From assembly GCF_008974285.1 (NCBI RefSeq), contig NZ_BKZV01000007.1, forward strand, positions 1 through 64,000: a stretch of DNA of 64,000 nt. The letters run 5' to 3'. Below, in pieces: positions 37,952-47,290 of the stretch. The first letter of the stretch is position 1. Each line of letters opens with the position of its first letter. The notes under the pieces are model-generated. The model saw nothing but the letters and a program-made list of their open reading frames with translations. It ran no database searches and was not told where the DNA came from. The DNA is from Thermogemmatispora aurantia (GTDB lineage: Bacteria > Chloroflexota > Ktedonobacteria > Ktedonobacterales > Ktedonobacteraceae). Position numbers and translations under genes: made by a program.

Positions 37952-37980
37952 TTGACAGAGGGTGCCGTGGAACGTATACT
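37952..37980 (+). promoter_or_regulatory. Sigma-70 promoter for mntH
   Basis: TTGACA (37952-37957), 17-bp spacer, TATACT (37975-37980). It starts the rightward transcript of mntH with a leader of about 190 nt. I find no yybP-ykoY manganese riboswitch core in that leader. Confidence 0.85.
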
Positions 37981-37996
37981 TCTCTTTTAAGAGAAG
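37979..37996. promoter_or_regulatory. 18-bp palindrome, probable MntR/DtxR operator
   Basis: CTTCTCTTTTAAGAGAAG is perfectly symmetric and covers the end of the -10 and the expected start site of the mntH promoter. A DtxR/MntR regulator is encoded downstream at 40608-41339, and this family represses mntH by binding such sites with Mn(II) or Fe(II). The following 30 bp are strongly AT-rich. Confidence 0.65.
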
Positions 37997-38178
37997 GAAA
38001 AATTAATTTTAAAAATATAAAATTCTGAGTAAAGAGCGAACGGGACAGGAAAGGCCCTGAAAGTGTGCTGTGGTGGGAGCGTCTGTCTGCCTGGTGAGGG
38101 CAGGGCCTGTCAGTCAGTCAGTCATGTCTGCGAGGTAGTCAACGCCATCTTCCCATCAAGAGAACGTCATAGGAGCGG

Positions 38179-39498
38179 ATGTTTATGCGGTCAGAGTCAT
38201 CGAAAATCGCCGTTAACGGGGGGGGAGAGAGGGGGGGGACAGTGCGAGCGGCCAACGAAGTGCTGAGTGGTCAGACCAGACGTGGTCTGCTGCGTCGGGT
38301 TCTGCCTTTTTTAGGGCCGGCCTTCATTGCCAGTGTGGCCTACATAGACCCCGGCAACTTCTCGACCAACATTCAGGGAGGGGCCACCTTTGGTTATCTG
38401 CTGCTCTGGGTCATTGTCGCCAGCAATCTGATGGCCATGCTCATTCAGGCCCTCTCTGCCAAGCTAGGAATTGCCACCGGGCTGAATCTGCCCGAGATGT
38501 GTCGCACCTATTTCCCGCGTCCTGTTGTTTGGGGCATGTGGCTCCTTGCCGAGATCGTGGCTATGGCTACCGACCTGGCTGAATTTCTCGGAGCCGCTGT
38601 CGGCTTTCAGCTCCTCTTTCACATTCCCCTCCTGCTCGGCGGCCTACTGACCGCCATTGTCACCTTTCTCATCCTCGGCCTGGAGCGCTACGGCTTTCGC
38701 CCCTTGGAGGCTGTCATTAGTGCCCTGGTGGGTGTCATTGCACTTTGTTACGTCATCGAGACCATACTCGTGCGGCCTGCCTGGGATACTATTGCCTATC
38801 ATGCTTTCGTGCCGCAATTCTCCGGCCCTGAGAGCATTCTCCTGGCCTCTGGCATTCTGGGCGCCACCGTCATGCCTCATGTCATCTACTTGCACTCGGC
38901 CCTCACCCAGAAGAGGATTGTCGTCCGCGACCCGGTGCGTCTGAAGCGCCTCTTCCGCTATGAGCTGCTCGATGTGATTATCGCCATGGGCATTGCAGGC
39001 TTTGTCAATGCTGCTATGCTCATTATGGCTGCAGGCACCTTTTTTCAGGCTGGATTGCGCCAGGTTGCCACCCTCGAAGATGCCTATCGTACGTTGCAGC
39101 CCTTGCTAGGGGGCGCCGCCAGTTGGGTCTTTGCTATTTCCCTGCTCATTTCGGGGCTTTCGTCCTCGACCGTTGGCACGATGTCGGGCCAGGTTATCAT
39201 GCAGGGCTTTCTCCATCGCCAGATTCCCGTCTGGTTGCGGCGCCTTGTGACCATGCTGCCATCTCTGCTTGTAATCCTGATCGGCCTGGAGCCGACGCGG
39301 ACATTGGTAATTAGCCAGGTGGTGCTCAGCTTTGGCATACCTTTTGCTCTTGTGCCGCTGATTCTCTTTACGCAGCGCCGTGATATCATGGGAGTATTAG
39401 TCAACAGCCGGCTGACGACGGCTCTGGCCTGGTTGGTTGCCAGCTTGATTATTGCCCTCAATATCTTTCTCTTGTATCAGGTCTTTACAGGAGGCTGA
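38179..39498 (+). CDS. mntH: NRAMP-type manganese/iron transporter
   Basis: 439 residues, 11 or so membrane segments. Metal-site motifs IDPGNFSTN (TM1, DPGN) and MPHVIYLHS (TM6, MPH) are intact. Imports Mn(II) or Fe(II) with protons. Start ATG 38179 (or 38185) follows AGGAG. The first ~45 residues are an extra basic cytoplasmic leader containing two G8 tracts (38218-38225 and 38231-38238), read as Gly/Glu/Arg codons. Downstream universal stress gene starts 4 bp after the stop, so they form an operon, with MntR-like control likely from the palindrome at the promoter. Confidence 0.95.
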   Translation: MFMRSESSKIAVNGGGERGGTVRAANEVLSGQTRRGLLRRVLPFLGPAFIASVAYIDPGNFSTNIQGGATFGYLLLWVIVASNLMAMLIQALSAKLGIATGLNLPEMCRTYFPRPVVWGMWLLAEIVAMATDLAEFLGAAVGFQLLFHIPLLLGGLLTAIVTFLILGLERYGFRPLEAVISALVGVIALCYVIETILVRPAWDTIAYHAFVPQFSGPESILLASGILGATVMPHVIYLHSALTQKRIVVRDPVRLKRLFRYELLDVIIAMGIAGFVNAAMLIMAAGTFFQAGLRQVATLEDAYRTLQPLLGGAASWVFAISLLISGLSSSTVGTMSGQVIMQGFLHRQIPVWLRRLVTMLPSLLVILIGLEPTRTLVISQVVLSFGIPFALVPLILFTQRRDIMGVLVNSRLTTALAWLVASLIIALNIFLLYQVFTGG

Positions 39499-39502
39499 TG
39501 GA

Positions 39503-40546
39503 ATGTTGCCTGCTCGTGAAAAAGGAGAAAGCGATAGTGACCAGAAGCAGGCTATCAAGCAAGACGCCGGGAAGGGTGTTGCGCAGGGCCTCAGGCATGA
39601 CCTGGAGCACGAGCGTGGAGAGGTCTTCACGGCTAAGAGTGGCAGGCTAAGGCTCCTCGTCCCTTTAGACGGCTCGCGCCTGGCTGAGGCGGTACTCCCA
39701 AGCGCAGCCGCCCTGGCCCAGCGCTATCAAGGTGAGATCCTGCTCCTGCATATTCTAGAGCAACATCCGCCTGCCCAGGTGCACGGTGAGCGCCATCTGC
39801 GCGACGTGGCCGAAGCGAGGGTCTATCTTGAAGAGGTAGCGGCTCGTCTGAGGGCAGAAGACCTGATGGTCACCGTGCATGTTCACGAGAACCGTGAACA
39901 GAGCGTTGCGCGGGGCATTGTGGAGCATGTGCAGGAGCTACAAAGCGATCTGGTAGTTATGTGCACTCATGGTAATGGCGGTGTACGTGATCTACTCTTC
40001 GGCAGCATTGCTCAGCAGGTCCTGCAGCGGGGTCCTTGCCCTATCTGGCTGGTCCAGCCGCGCAAGGATGGAAGCGCGCCGCCCTTCAAGCTGAGGCGTA
40101 TCCTGGTACCACTGGATGGGACTCCGGAACACGAGCCAGGACTGCCAGCAGCCATCGCTCTGGCGCGCACTTTTGGGGCAGAGCTGCGTCTTGTCTTTGT
40201 AATCCCAACGCTCACAACGCTGGCGGGAGAGCAGGCGGTCTCAGGCACCATGTTGCCTGCCACCATGCGCGCTGTCCTTGACCTGGCTGAGCAAGGAGCG
40301 CGCTCCTATCTCAAGCAGGTCGCCGAGGAGTGTCAGAGTCAGGGGGTCAAGGCTCAGGGAGAAGTCTTGCGAGGTGAGACGGTGCTAGAGGTCGTCAAAC
40401 TGCTTGAGCGCCAGGAGCTGGATCTGGTTGTGCTGGCCAGCCACGGTCGGACCGGGCTGGATGCACTGCTGAGTGGCAGTGTGGCCCCGCGCCTCGTAGG
40501 GCGCGTGAGCGTGCCGCTGCTGCTGGTGCGTGCCACAATCCTCTAA
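39503..40546 (+). CDS. Tandem universal stress protein (two USP domains)
   Basis: About 347 residues from ATG 39503, which has AGGAGG 8 nt upstream inside the end of mntH. After a charged leader of about 35 residues, domain 1 begins LRLLVPLDGSRLAEAVLP and domain 2 LRRILVPLDGTPEHE. Both have the nucleotide-binding G-x2-G-x9-G-S pattern (GNGGVRDLLFGS and GRTGLDALLSGS), so both probably bind ATP. Co-transcribed with mntH, suggesting a link to metal or oxidative stress (inference). Confidence 0.93.
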   Translation: MLPAREKGESDSDQKQAIKQDAGKGVAQGLRHDLEHERGEVFTAKSGRLRLLVPLDGSRLAEAVLPSAAALAQRYQGEILLLHILEQHPPAQVHGERHLRDVAEARVYLEEVAARLRAEDLMVTVHVHENREQSVARGIVEHVQELQSDLVVMCTHGNGGVRDLLFGSIAQQVLQRGPCPIWLVQPRKDGSAPPFKLRRILVPLDGTPEHEPGLPAAIALARTFGAELRLVFVIPTLTTLAGEQAVSGTMLPATMRAVLDLAEQGARSYLKQVAEECQSQGVKAQGEVLRGETVLEVVKLLERQELDLVVLASHGRTGLDALLSGSVAPRLVGRVSVPLLLVRATIL

Positions 40547-40607
40547 TGGCGCTCGCACTCTCATGGCTGACGGCTAGCCAGCGCCCTGGTCTAGCCCATG
40601 CTCTCAT

Positions 40608-41339
40608 TTACGATGAGAAGCTAGGCTGGAGGCGATCCGCCGAATCATCCTCGTCTTCCTGGAGGCTCACCGTAATCTGTTCGGCTAGTTCGGCGCTCAA
40701 CAGGTGCTCGACTGCCTGGCTCTCCTCACCAACGCGAATGCGCAGCGGCCCACCGAAAGGTACCCGTTCGATCACATACACCCGCACCTCTGGATATAGG
40801 CCCATCTGACCCAGATAGCGCAGCTTGGCCGCATCCTGGTCGTTGACGCGCAGAATACGGGCAGATTGCCCCTCGGGCACCTGCAACAGCGGCTGACCCG
40901 GGCGTTGGGCAATAACCCCTTCCTTGCTGGGAATGGGGTCGCCGTGGGGATCAACGGTTGGATAGCCAAGAAGGGCATCGAGCCGTTCCTCGAACTCTTC
41001 CGAGATCACATGTTCCAGTCGATCGGCCTCCTCGTGCACTTTATCCCAGCTATAGCCCAGTTCGCGCGCCAGATACAGCTCCAGCAGCCGATGGTGGCGA
41101 ATGACCTCCTTCGCCTTGCGCTCTCCCAGCGGGGTCAGGCAGACGCCGCGGTAAGGAGTATGCTGGACCCAGCCAGCCTTAGCAAACTCTTTGAAGAGCA
41201 AGGTCACGGTAGCATCGCTGACCCCCAGGCGTTCACTCACCGCCGAGGTAGAGACTCGCTGGCCACGTTCCTGCATGGTATAGATGACCTTCAAGCAATC
41301 GCTGACGCGCGGGGCCAGGGCCTGTATCGGTTCATCCAT
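40608..41339 (-). CDS. mntR: DtxR/MntR-family metal-dependent regulator
   Basis: 243 residues: N-terminal winged helix (VSTSAVSERLGVSDATVTLLF), the metal-binding/dimerisation helices RHHRLLELYLARELG and HEEADRLEHVISEEFEERLD with their His/Glu ligands, and a C-terminal SH3-like FeoA domain (LRYLGQMGLYPEVRVYV). The length with the extra domain fits DtxR/IdeR-type regulators. Convergent with the USP gene and a natural regulator of mntH. Gene symbol by context; the ion specificity is not proven. Confidence 0.9.
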   Translation of the reverse strand: MDEPIQALAPRVSDCLKVIYTMQERGQRVSTSAVSERLGVSDATVTLLFKEFAKAGWVQHTPYRGVCLTPLGERKAKEVIRHHRLLELYLARELGYSWDKVHEEADRLEHVISEEFEERLDALLGYPTVDPHGDPIPSKEGVIAQRPGQPLLQVPEGQSARILRVNDQDAAKLRYLGQMGLYPEVRVYVIERVPFGGPLRIRVGEESQAVEHLLSAELAEQITVSLQEDEDDSADRLQPSFSS

Positions 41340-41529
41340 GCGCTCATATCCCGATGTCTGAAATTTCTAATGCAGGAAATCTATATCACATCTTCAGCAT
41401 GTAAGCAAGGTATGGCAAGGGACCACACGGCGAAAGTGGGCAGTATTTGGCCGGCCATAGGGGCCGCTCGGTGAAGCGATCGGTTACCCGCCTGATCAGC
41501 GCCTGCTGCCTCTCCGCCGCTGGTCTTTC

Positions 41530-42252
41530 TCACCAGAAAGCCAGCACCATTGTCACCACCCCGTAGAGGAGGCAAACTATGCCCATAGCAAAGTAGGCCA
41601 GAGGCTCGGAGAGGCCCTCTATGGCCGCTGCAATAAGCAGGAGCAGAAAGCCGACGAGCAGGGTCAGGCCCTCGAACAGCAGGCGTTTGCCCAGACGCAG
41701 ATGAGGATGGCGATAATAGATCAACACCAGAGGAAGAAGTACCAGCTCACAGGCGCAGGCTACTAGTACGAAGATAGCCATCACCGTCGAGGGCATCTGG
41801 AGCAAGAGGCCGCCCACTCCAAAAAGGGAGAGGAAGGCTCCCCACAGATACAGCAGTGTGCCGATCAGAGCCTCACCCCAGCCCCGGCGCCGGGGCTGCT
41901 TCTCTGCTGCCACAGAGACAGGCAACCCTCCGGAGAGGGGATATGGTCCTGGCGCTGGCTCGCTCGCTCCCTGAGCATAAGGGTCATAGACTGCCTGTCC
42001 CCCTGAGTAGAGAGGGACCGAGGCCCCCTGTGAAGCGAGCGATGGCGTCAACGACCTGTACGGCCACTCGTCCAGTGGGTTGGGCAGGTTGGAAGCGAGT
42101 GGAAAGCGAGCATTCACATAGCCTGCCTGCTCTTCTCGCGGCAGCAGCTCCGTCAGATCGGTGTACGCCTCCGCCAGTGTGCTGCCGCAGAAAGCGCAAA
42201 AACTACTTGTGGTATCGTTCTCACGACCGCAGCTGGGACAGCATCTATTCAT
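41530..42252 (-). CDS. Zinc-ribbon membrane protein, unknown function
   Basis: About 240 residues from ATG 42252 (an earlier in-frame start lacks family support). N-terminal zinc ribbon CCPSCG-x10-CAFCG, a Pro/Tyr/Ser-rich linker, then about four hydrophobic segments from residue ~130 (ALIGTLLYLWGAFLSLFGVG onwards). Proteins of this build are common in Chloroflexota and Actinobacteria but no role is known to me. No clear Shine-Dalgarno site upstream. Confidence 0.75.
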   Translation of the reverse strand: MNRCCPSCGRENDTTSSFCAFCGSTLAEAYTDLTELLPREEQAGYVNARFPLASNLPNPLDEWPYRSLTPSLASQGASVPLYSGGQAVYDPYAQGASEPAPGPYPLSGGLPVSVAAEKQPRRRGWGEALIGTLLYLWGAFLSLFGVGGLLLQMPSTVMAIFVLVACACELVLLPLVLIYYRHPHLRLGKRLLFEGLTLLVGFLLLLIAAAIEGLSEPLAYFAMGIVCLLYGVVTMVLAFW

Positions 42253-43017
42253 CGCACTTCTTACGCGGCAGAGATGGGAGCCGCGCCCTCCCCAAATTTC
42301 AAAAGCGAGAAACCAACACGCCACATGGCCTGACCCCCGCAGGCGCTGACATCAGCTGTCGTCACGCTGCCAGACCGGACTGCAAGCATGTCATCTGCCT
42401 GGTCATAGACAACGCCGTTGCTGCCAGGGAGCGTGTCGGCCTTTCCTCCATCTCTTCTCTTGGTGGCGGCCACTGGGGGCCGATGCATCTTGGTCAGAGA
42501 AAGTGAGATGAGTCCTTCCTGGGCACGGATCACCTGATCCCACAAGTGCCTACTGCCAGTCAGGGCCTGACGCTCTGCTACCCCGACCGAGCAAGGTGGA
42601 CGACAGATCCCTGTGGTTCGTATTCGTATATCCGCTTTGCTGCCTGGGAGAACTACTTTTTCATTCTAATCTGACCGTGGAGAAAAGGCAATGGCGGGCG
42701 AGAACACAAGCTGCTCTCTCCTGCTGCGTAGTCTAGAGCTATGTATGGAGTTACGGTTGCGCTCACCGCTACCGCTCCAGGCGCTGCTGCATGACATTCC
42801 CCAAGCAATCAGGTTGTCTATTTCTGCGCTCAGCGTCTTGCGGTCTTGGTCAGCCAGTGGTCCTCTGCGCCTGCTGAAAGCGGGTGACATGGAGCAGCGA
42901 GGCCATACATAGGCTGCAAGATGAGGAGAGAAGGGCAAAAGAGGGGCCAGATCTCGTGGTGAGCCAGAGTGAAGGCGACCGGATGTTGCGTCACCTGCTC
43001 TAGCTCACCACGCTCTC
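42253..43017. other. Intergenic, possible small gene
   Basis: 765 bp between the zinc-ribbon gene and the end of the GH1 gene. A 73-codon frame at 42691-42912 (+) has GGAGAAAAGG upstream, but its sequence is Leu/Ser-rich without recognised features and I do not call it. No other structure seen. Confidence 0.35.
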
Positions 43018-44439
43018 TCAGGAGCGAGGGCGACGGGCGGCGATGAAGGAAGCATACCAGTAGCCACTGTCCTTGACAATGCGCCGCTGAGTGGAATAGT
43101 CGACGTAGACAATGCCAAAGCGCTTGCTGTAGCCGAAGGCCCACTCGAAGTTATCTAATAGCGACCAGACAAAGTAGCCGCGCACAGCAGCCCCTGAAGT
43201 CAGGGCCTCGCCCAGGGCTTGGATATGCTGTCTCAGGTAGGCAATCCGGCAGCCATCGTGGATATGCTCGTTGCCATCCCATTCGTCGTGGAAAGCCGCT
43301 CCGTTCTCGGTTACAACCATTGCCTTTGGCTGATATTCGTGTTGAAGGCGCAGCAGCAGGTCTTTCAAGCCGGAAGGGTAGACCTCCCAGCCCATTTCCG
43401 TATAGCTGGAGCCGGGTACTGGAGCCACCGTTTCATGGGCCAGGCGTGCGGAGATCGGCCCTCCATTAGCCGGAGCGCTAGCGCGTACCAGCAGGCGAGT
43501 ATAGTAATTGACCCCAAGGAAATCAAGAGGAGCAGCAATCAGCTCCAGATCAGAGGCCTCCATCGCCGGTGGTTGGACCTGCAATGCCGAGAAGAGCGCC
43601 TCGGGATAGCGAGCGCAGTAGAGCGGCTCAATAAACCAGCGGTTGTGGAAGGCATCGGCCTGCTGCGCGCTTTCCTGAGTCTCGGGCTGCTCATCGGCTG
43701 GGTAGACGGGGGTGAAATTCAAAACAATTCCCAGTTGAGCATCGCTGCGAGTATGGGCACGCAAGCGTGGCAGGGCCAGGCCGTGCGCTAGCAGGAGGTG
43801 GTGACCGGCGGTGATAGCAGCCTGGAGATCGCGCAGGCCCGGCGCGTGCTCGCCGGACCCATGCCCGAGATAGGCGCTGCACCAGGGTTCATTGAGCGTG
43901 GCCCACCAGCGTACGCGATCACCCAGACGACGGGCCACAATCTCCGCATAGTCGGCAAATGCCAGAGCCGTCTCGCGGTTAAGCCAGCCGCCATCGCTCT
44001 GGAGTGCCAGGGGCAGATCCCAATGGAACAGAGTGATCAGCGGTGTGATCTCGTGAGCGAGCAAACAATCGACAAGGCGCTCATAGAAATCGAGGCCGCG
44101 GCTATTAACTGAGCCTTTGCCTTGGGGGAGCACCCGGGGCCAGGAGATCGAGAAACGGTAAGCTCCGATGCCCAGGCGAGCCATCAGAGCGACATCCTCC
44201 TCCATCCGGTGATAATGGTCGGCGGCAATATCGCCGGTGTCGCCCTGGTAGGTCTTGCCAGGTGTACCTGAGAAGGCGTCCCAGATGGAAGGGCCGCGCC
44301 CATCCTCATAGGCTGCGCCCTCAATCTGATAAGCCGAGGTGGCCACTCCCCAGAGGAAATCGGGTGGGAAGCTGGCGCTGATCTCCAGAGTATTAGAATG
44401 GGGCAGTGTATCAGGAGCTGTGCGCGCTGGTTGACCCAT
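43018..44439 (-). CDS. GH1 beta-glucosidase
   Basis: About 473 residues from ATG 44439, chosen because AAGGAGG sits 6 nt upstream; longer in-frame starts (44601, 44535) only add a low-complexity leader. GH1 signatures: FPPDFLWGVATSAYQIEGA near the start, acid/base Glu in ATLNEPW, nucleophile Glu in VVTENGAAF, and WSLLDNFEWAFGYSKRFG near the end. Cleaves beta-linked glucosides; no signal peptide, so probably cytoplasmic. It is transcribed in the same direction as the LacI regulator 700 bp upstream. Confidence 0.95.
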   Translation of the reverse strand: MGQPARTAPDTLPHSNTLEISASFPPDFLWGVATSAYQIEGAAYEDGRGPSIWDAFSGTPGKTYQGDTGDIAADHYHRMEEDVALMARLGIGAYRFSISWPRVLPQGKGSVNSRGLDFYERLVDCLLAHEITPLITLFHWDLPLALQSDGGWLNRETALAFADYAEIVARRLGDRVRWWATLNEPWCSAYLGHGSGEHAPGLRDLQAAITAGHHLLLAHGLALPRLRAHTRSDAQLGIVLNFTPVYPADEQPETQESAQQADAFHNRWFIEPLYCARYPEALFSALQVQPPAMEASDLELIAAPLDFLGVNYYTRLLVRASAPANGGPISARLAHETVAPVPGSSYTEMGWEVYPSGLKDLLLRLQHEYQPKAMVVTENGAAFHDEWDGNEHIHDGCRIAYLRQHIQALGEALTSGAAVRGYFVWSLLDNFEWAFGYSKRFGIVYVDYSTQRRIVKDSGYWYASFIAARRPRS

Positions 44440-45138
44440 TAATCCTCCTTGTTCAGATGGAGCGGCAAGTAGCCGCTGCCTGGAATAGTAGAGTTCGGGC
44501 CGGGCTGCGACCGGCTGAATCGCTGTGGCTGCCATTGGTATTGTCTCTGTCTCCCCCGATGCTGCTAATGGAACATGGAACAGGTAAAGATCGTTAAGCA
44601 CTCTACCATAGAGTGTAGCGCGGAAGCTCGGCTCGTCCAGGTGGGCAAGGCCCAGGCTGACCGAGGCTGGCTGATGTTTCGCTTCTCCTGGTCCCGACGA
44701 GGCAAAGCAGGCAGACTGGGTTTGAATAAGGATAGGGCGACCGCAAGCGCAGTCGCCCTATCGATTAATGATTGGCGATTACCCCTGCGGCATCCCTGCC
44801 TGTTAAACTCACATCCATGTCTGCTTTACCAGGTGAGACGAAGCGTCCCTACTGAGCTGAAGGGGTAATAAGCAGGTGAGAGAAGCAGCGGAGAGCCATC
44901 GTTGCCCTCTGGGCGCTCACTCACTCTGTGATGCCTGCTCTCTATAGGTCAGCTAGCTGTAGAAGCCATAAGCCTCACTGCGGTGGTACTCCTCTCCTCT
45001 GGCGCTGAGTGGCGCTGTGATCAACCCCTTGCGGATTGATAAGGACAACAGGATCAGTGCCACCAGGATGACAGGTATACTGGTCATACACCCGACAGTA
45101 TACCTGGCCTGGCTGGCGCTCTGGCTTCACTCCCTTAC
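44440..45138. other. Intergenic between LacI and GH1 genes
   Basis: About 700 bp. It contains the stem-loop at 44731-44762 and a small dyad CACTCTA-cca-TAGAGTG at 44599-44615, about 160 bp before the GH1 start. No copy of the LacI-type operator found at 46320-46372 is present here. Confidence 0.5.
44731..44762 (-). terminator. Stem-loop, possible lacI terminator
   Basis: GATAGGGCGAC (44731-44741) pairs exactly with GTCGCCCTATC (44752-44762) around a 10-base loop. It lies about 380 bp beyond the lacI stop in the lacI direction. No clean T-run follows, so termination is only a guess. Confidence 0.45.
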
Positions 45139-46230
45139 TCACTCATCGCTCAAAGAATGTTCCTGCTCCTGACGGCGATGCAAAGTCAACGCTCCGCAGG
45201 ACTCACGAATCACCAGGCGAGTGGGAAGCTGAATACGGATGGGAGGCTGATAGCCGCCCTCCGCGCCAGCTACGGGCTGCGTCGCCGGCCCGTGCAGCAG
45301 CGAGAGCAGCAACTCGACTGCATTGCGTCCCATCTCGTAGAATGGCTGCTTGATGGTAGTCAGCGTTGGCCTCACATGCGCCGAGAGAGGAATATCGTCG
45401 AAGCCGACAACTGCAAGATCCTGCGGAATGCGTAGACCCAGCGCCTCAGCGGCGCTCAGGAAACCGAAGGCCATCTGATCATTAGCGATGAAGATAGCCT
45501 CGGGACGCTCCGTAAGCGGTAGCGTGGCTAGCGCTACAGCACAAGCCCTCCCGCTGGCGGTCTCAAAGGTGCCGTTGAAGACAAGCGCAGGGTCAAAGGG
45601 GAGACCAGCGTCGTCGAGGGCCTGACGGTAGCCCTGGTAGCGCTCCTGTGCGCAGCGGAATTCGGCGGGACCTTGCAGATGGGCGATGCGCCGATAGCCG
45701 AGGCGAATCAGGTGCATCGTGGCCTGATAGGCACTGACGCGGTTGTCGATGCCAACCGAAGGCAGCTCCGGCGGCGGTCCCTGGTCGTCGATCACGACCA
45801 CCGGCAAGCCCTGAGAGGCGAGCTGCAACAGGCGCGGAGTCAACGGACCTGGCTGGATTACCAGCAGGCAGGAGGTCAGCCCCAGCGCTAGAATGCGGTT
45901 GACAATCGTCGTCGGACTCTGCCCGGCATTCGTGCTGTAAAGAACAATTTCATAGTCGGTGTGCTCGATCGCTTCGGCCACGCCGCGCAGAATCTCGGGA
46001 ACAGTCGGCTGCGTGAAGGGTGGAGTCAGCACGCCTACCAGTCTGCTCCTACCGCCGGCTAGTCCCGCTGCCGCCAGACTGGGTACAAAACCTTGCTCTT
46101 GCATGATACGCAGGACTCGCTCGCGTGTCTCAGCCTTCACGTTGCTGCGCTCATTGAGCACCCGCGAAACTGTGGCCTTCGATACACCTGCCAACCGGGC
46201 AATGTCCTCTATCGTCACCTTTGGCTTCAT
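45139..46230 (-). CDS. LacI-family transcription regulator
   Basis: About 363 residues from ATG 46230 (GGAGGG upstream). N-terminal HTH TIEDIARLAGVSKATVSRVL and hinge, then a periplasmic-binding-like core (RSRLVGVLTPPF ... FDDIPLSAHVRPTLTTIKQP). Controls sugar genes by releasing DNA when a sugar binds. The ligand could be a product of the downstream GH1 enzyme. Two operator-like palindromes lie on its own promoter, so it is almost certainly autoregulated. Confidence 0.93.
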   Translation of the reverse strand: MKPKVTIEDIARLAGVSKATVSRVLNERSNVKAETRERVLRIMQEQGFVPSLAAAGLAGGRSRLVGVLTPPFTQPTVPEILRGVAEAIEHTDYEIVLYSTNAGQSPTTIVNRILALGLTSCLLVIQPGPLTPRLLQLASQGLPVVVIDDQGPPPELPSVGIDNRVSAYQATMHLIRLGYRRIAHLQGPAEFRCAQERYQGYRQALDDAGLPFDPALVFNGTFETASGRACAVALATLPLTERPEAIFIANDQMAFGFLSAAEALGLRIPQDLAVVGFDDIPLSAHVRPTLTTIKQPFYEMGRNAVELLLSLLHGPATQPVAGAEGGYQPPIRIQLPTRLVIRESCGALTLHRRQEQEHSLSDE

Positions 46231-46319
46231 GCTGCCTGATCCCTCCCTGCTGCATTCCAATGCTCACCCTCTTCCCTCTCTTCAACGACCTCCCTCGTCA
46301 CCCTCTCATGGCCTTCGGG

Positions 46320-46377
46320 ATGAAAGCGGTTTCATCGCTTTCTACGTAAGCATAATATGAAACCGCTTTCATGTCAA
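46320..46377 (-). promoter_or_regulatory. lacI-type promoter with two operators
   Basis: Minus strand: TTGACA (46377-46372), 17-bp spacer, TATGCT (46354-46349). Operator 1, ATGAAACCGCTTTCAT (46357-46372), fills the spacer. Operator 2, the same palindrome read on the other strand, is at 46320-46335, just downstream of the start. Centres are 37 bp apart. Both match the LacI/GalR consensus with central CG. Confidence 0.85.
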
Positions 46378-46465
46378 GGGGGCAGCGATGTATCAACGTC
46401 ACCGCCCGCAAGCGAGCGCTCTGGGTACAGGCCGAGTGAGCGGCAGAGGCAAGCTGTTCTGGTGC

Positions 46466-47290
46466 TCAAGTGCCCAGATAGGCGGTGCGCACGCGCTCAT
46501 TTTGCAGCAGCTCACTGCCAGTTCCTTCAAGGACAATATGACCATTTTCAAGAACATAAGCGCGGTCGGCACGCTCCAGAGCGATTTGCACGTCCTGTTC
46601 AACCAGGAGGAGGCTCAGGCCCTTCTCGCGGTGGATCACATCGAGAGCATTGAGCAGATCGTCCACGACCTGGGGCGCCAGGCCCAGAGAAAGCTCATCG
46701 ATCAGCAACAGCTCAGGATGGCTCATCAAGCCGCGGCCAATAGCGCACATCTGTTGCTCGCCGCCCGAGAGCGAGCCAGCCAATTGGCGGCGGCGCTCGC
46801 GCAGCTTTGGCAGAAGCGTATAGACCTCTTCCAGCTCCTGTTTGATAGCCTGCTGTGAGCCGGCGCGCCTGGTATAGGCCCCGAGCAAAAGGTTCTCTTC
46901 CACTGTCAGCGCGCTGAAGAGGCGTCGGCCCTGGGGAACATGGCTCAGGCCCAGGCGGACAATCTCCTCAGCTCGCCGATGGGTAATATCGTGTCCAGCA
47001 AAGCGAATATAGCCCGTCCAGGCTGGTAAGAGGCCCGAAAGAGTGGCCAGCAAGGTTGACTTTCCGGCCCCGTTAGCGCCGATCAGGGCTACCAGTTCGC
47101 CGCGGCGTACTTCCAGCGAGACATCCCACAGCACGCGCGTTTCATCGTAGCCACTCTCTAGATGATCTACCTGCAGCAGCGCTTGCTGGCGCTCCTGGCT
47201 GGAATTGGACGCTGCTGTGGGCTGGGTAGAAACAAAACCCCTCTGCTCGCTCAGAGCACCTGGTCCCGACCGTGGCTCAGTCGGATTCAT
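46466..47290 (-). CDS. livF: Branched-chain amino acid ABC ATPase LivF
   Basis: 274 residues. Walker A GANGAGKSTLLATLSG, signature LSGGEQQMCAIGRGL, Walker B ELLLIDELSLGLAP (Glu/Asp pair shifted as in LivF), and H-loop-like end. A 35-residue Ser/Gln-rich extension precedes the domain. Start overlaps the livG stop (ATGA). One of the two ATPases of the transporter encoded from 51586 leftwards. Confidence 0.93.
   Translation of the reverse strand: MNPTEPRSGPGALSEQRGFVSTQPTAASNSSQERQQALLQVDHLESGYDETRVLWDVSLEVRRGELVALIGANGAGKSTLLATLSGLLPAWTGYIRFAGHDITHRRAEEIVRLGLSHVPQGRRLFSALTVEENLLLGAYTRRAGSQQAIKQELEEVYTLLPKLRERRRQLAGSLSGGEQQMCAIGRGLMSHPELLLIDELSLGLAPQVVDDLLNALDVIHREKGLSLLLVEQDVQIALERADRAYVLENGHIVLEGTGSELLQNERVRTAYLGT

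Noticed and set aside
37981-38178. Manganese (yybP-ykoY) riboswitch before mntH
   Set aside because: Characteristic core sequences are absent; control is better explained by the palindrome.
41856-42506. 216-codon open frame on +
   Set aside because: Overlaps the zinc-ribbon gene antisense; no recognisable features.
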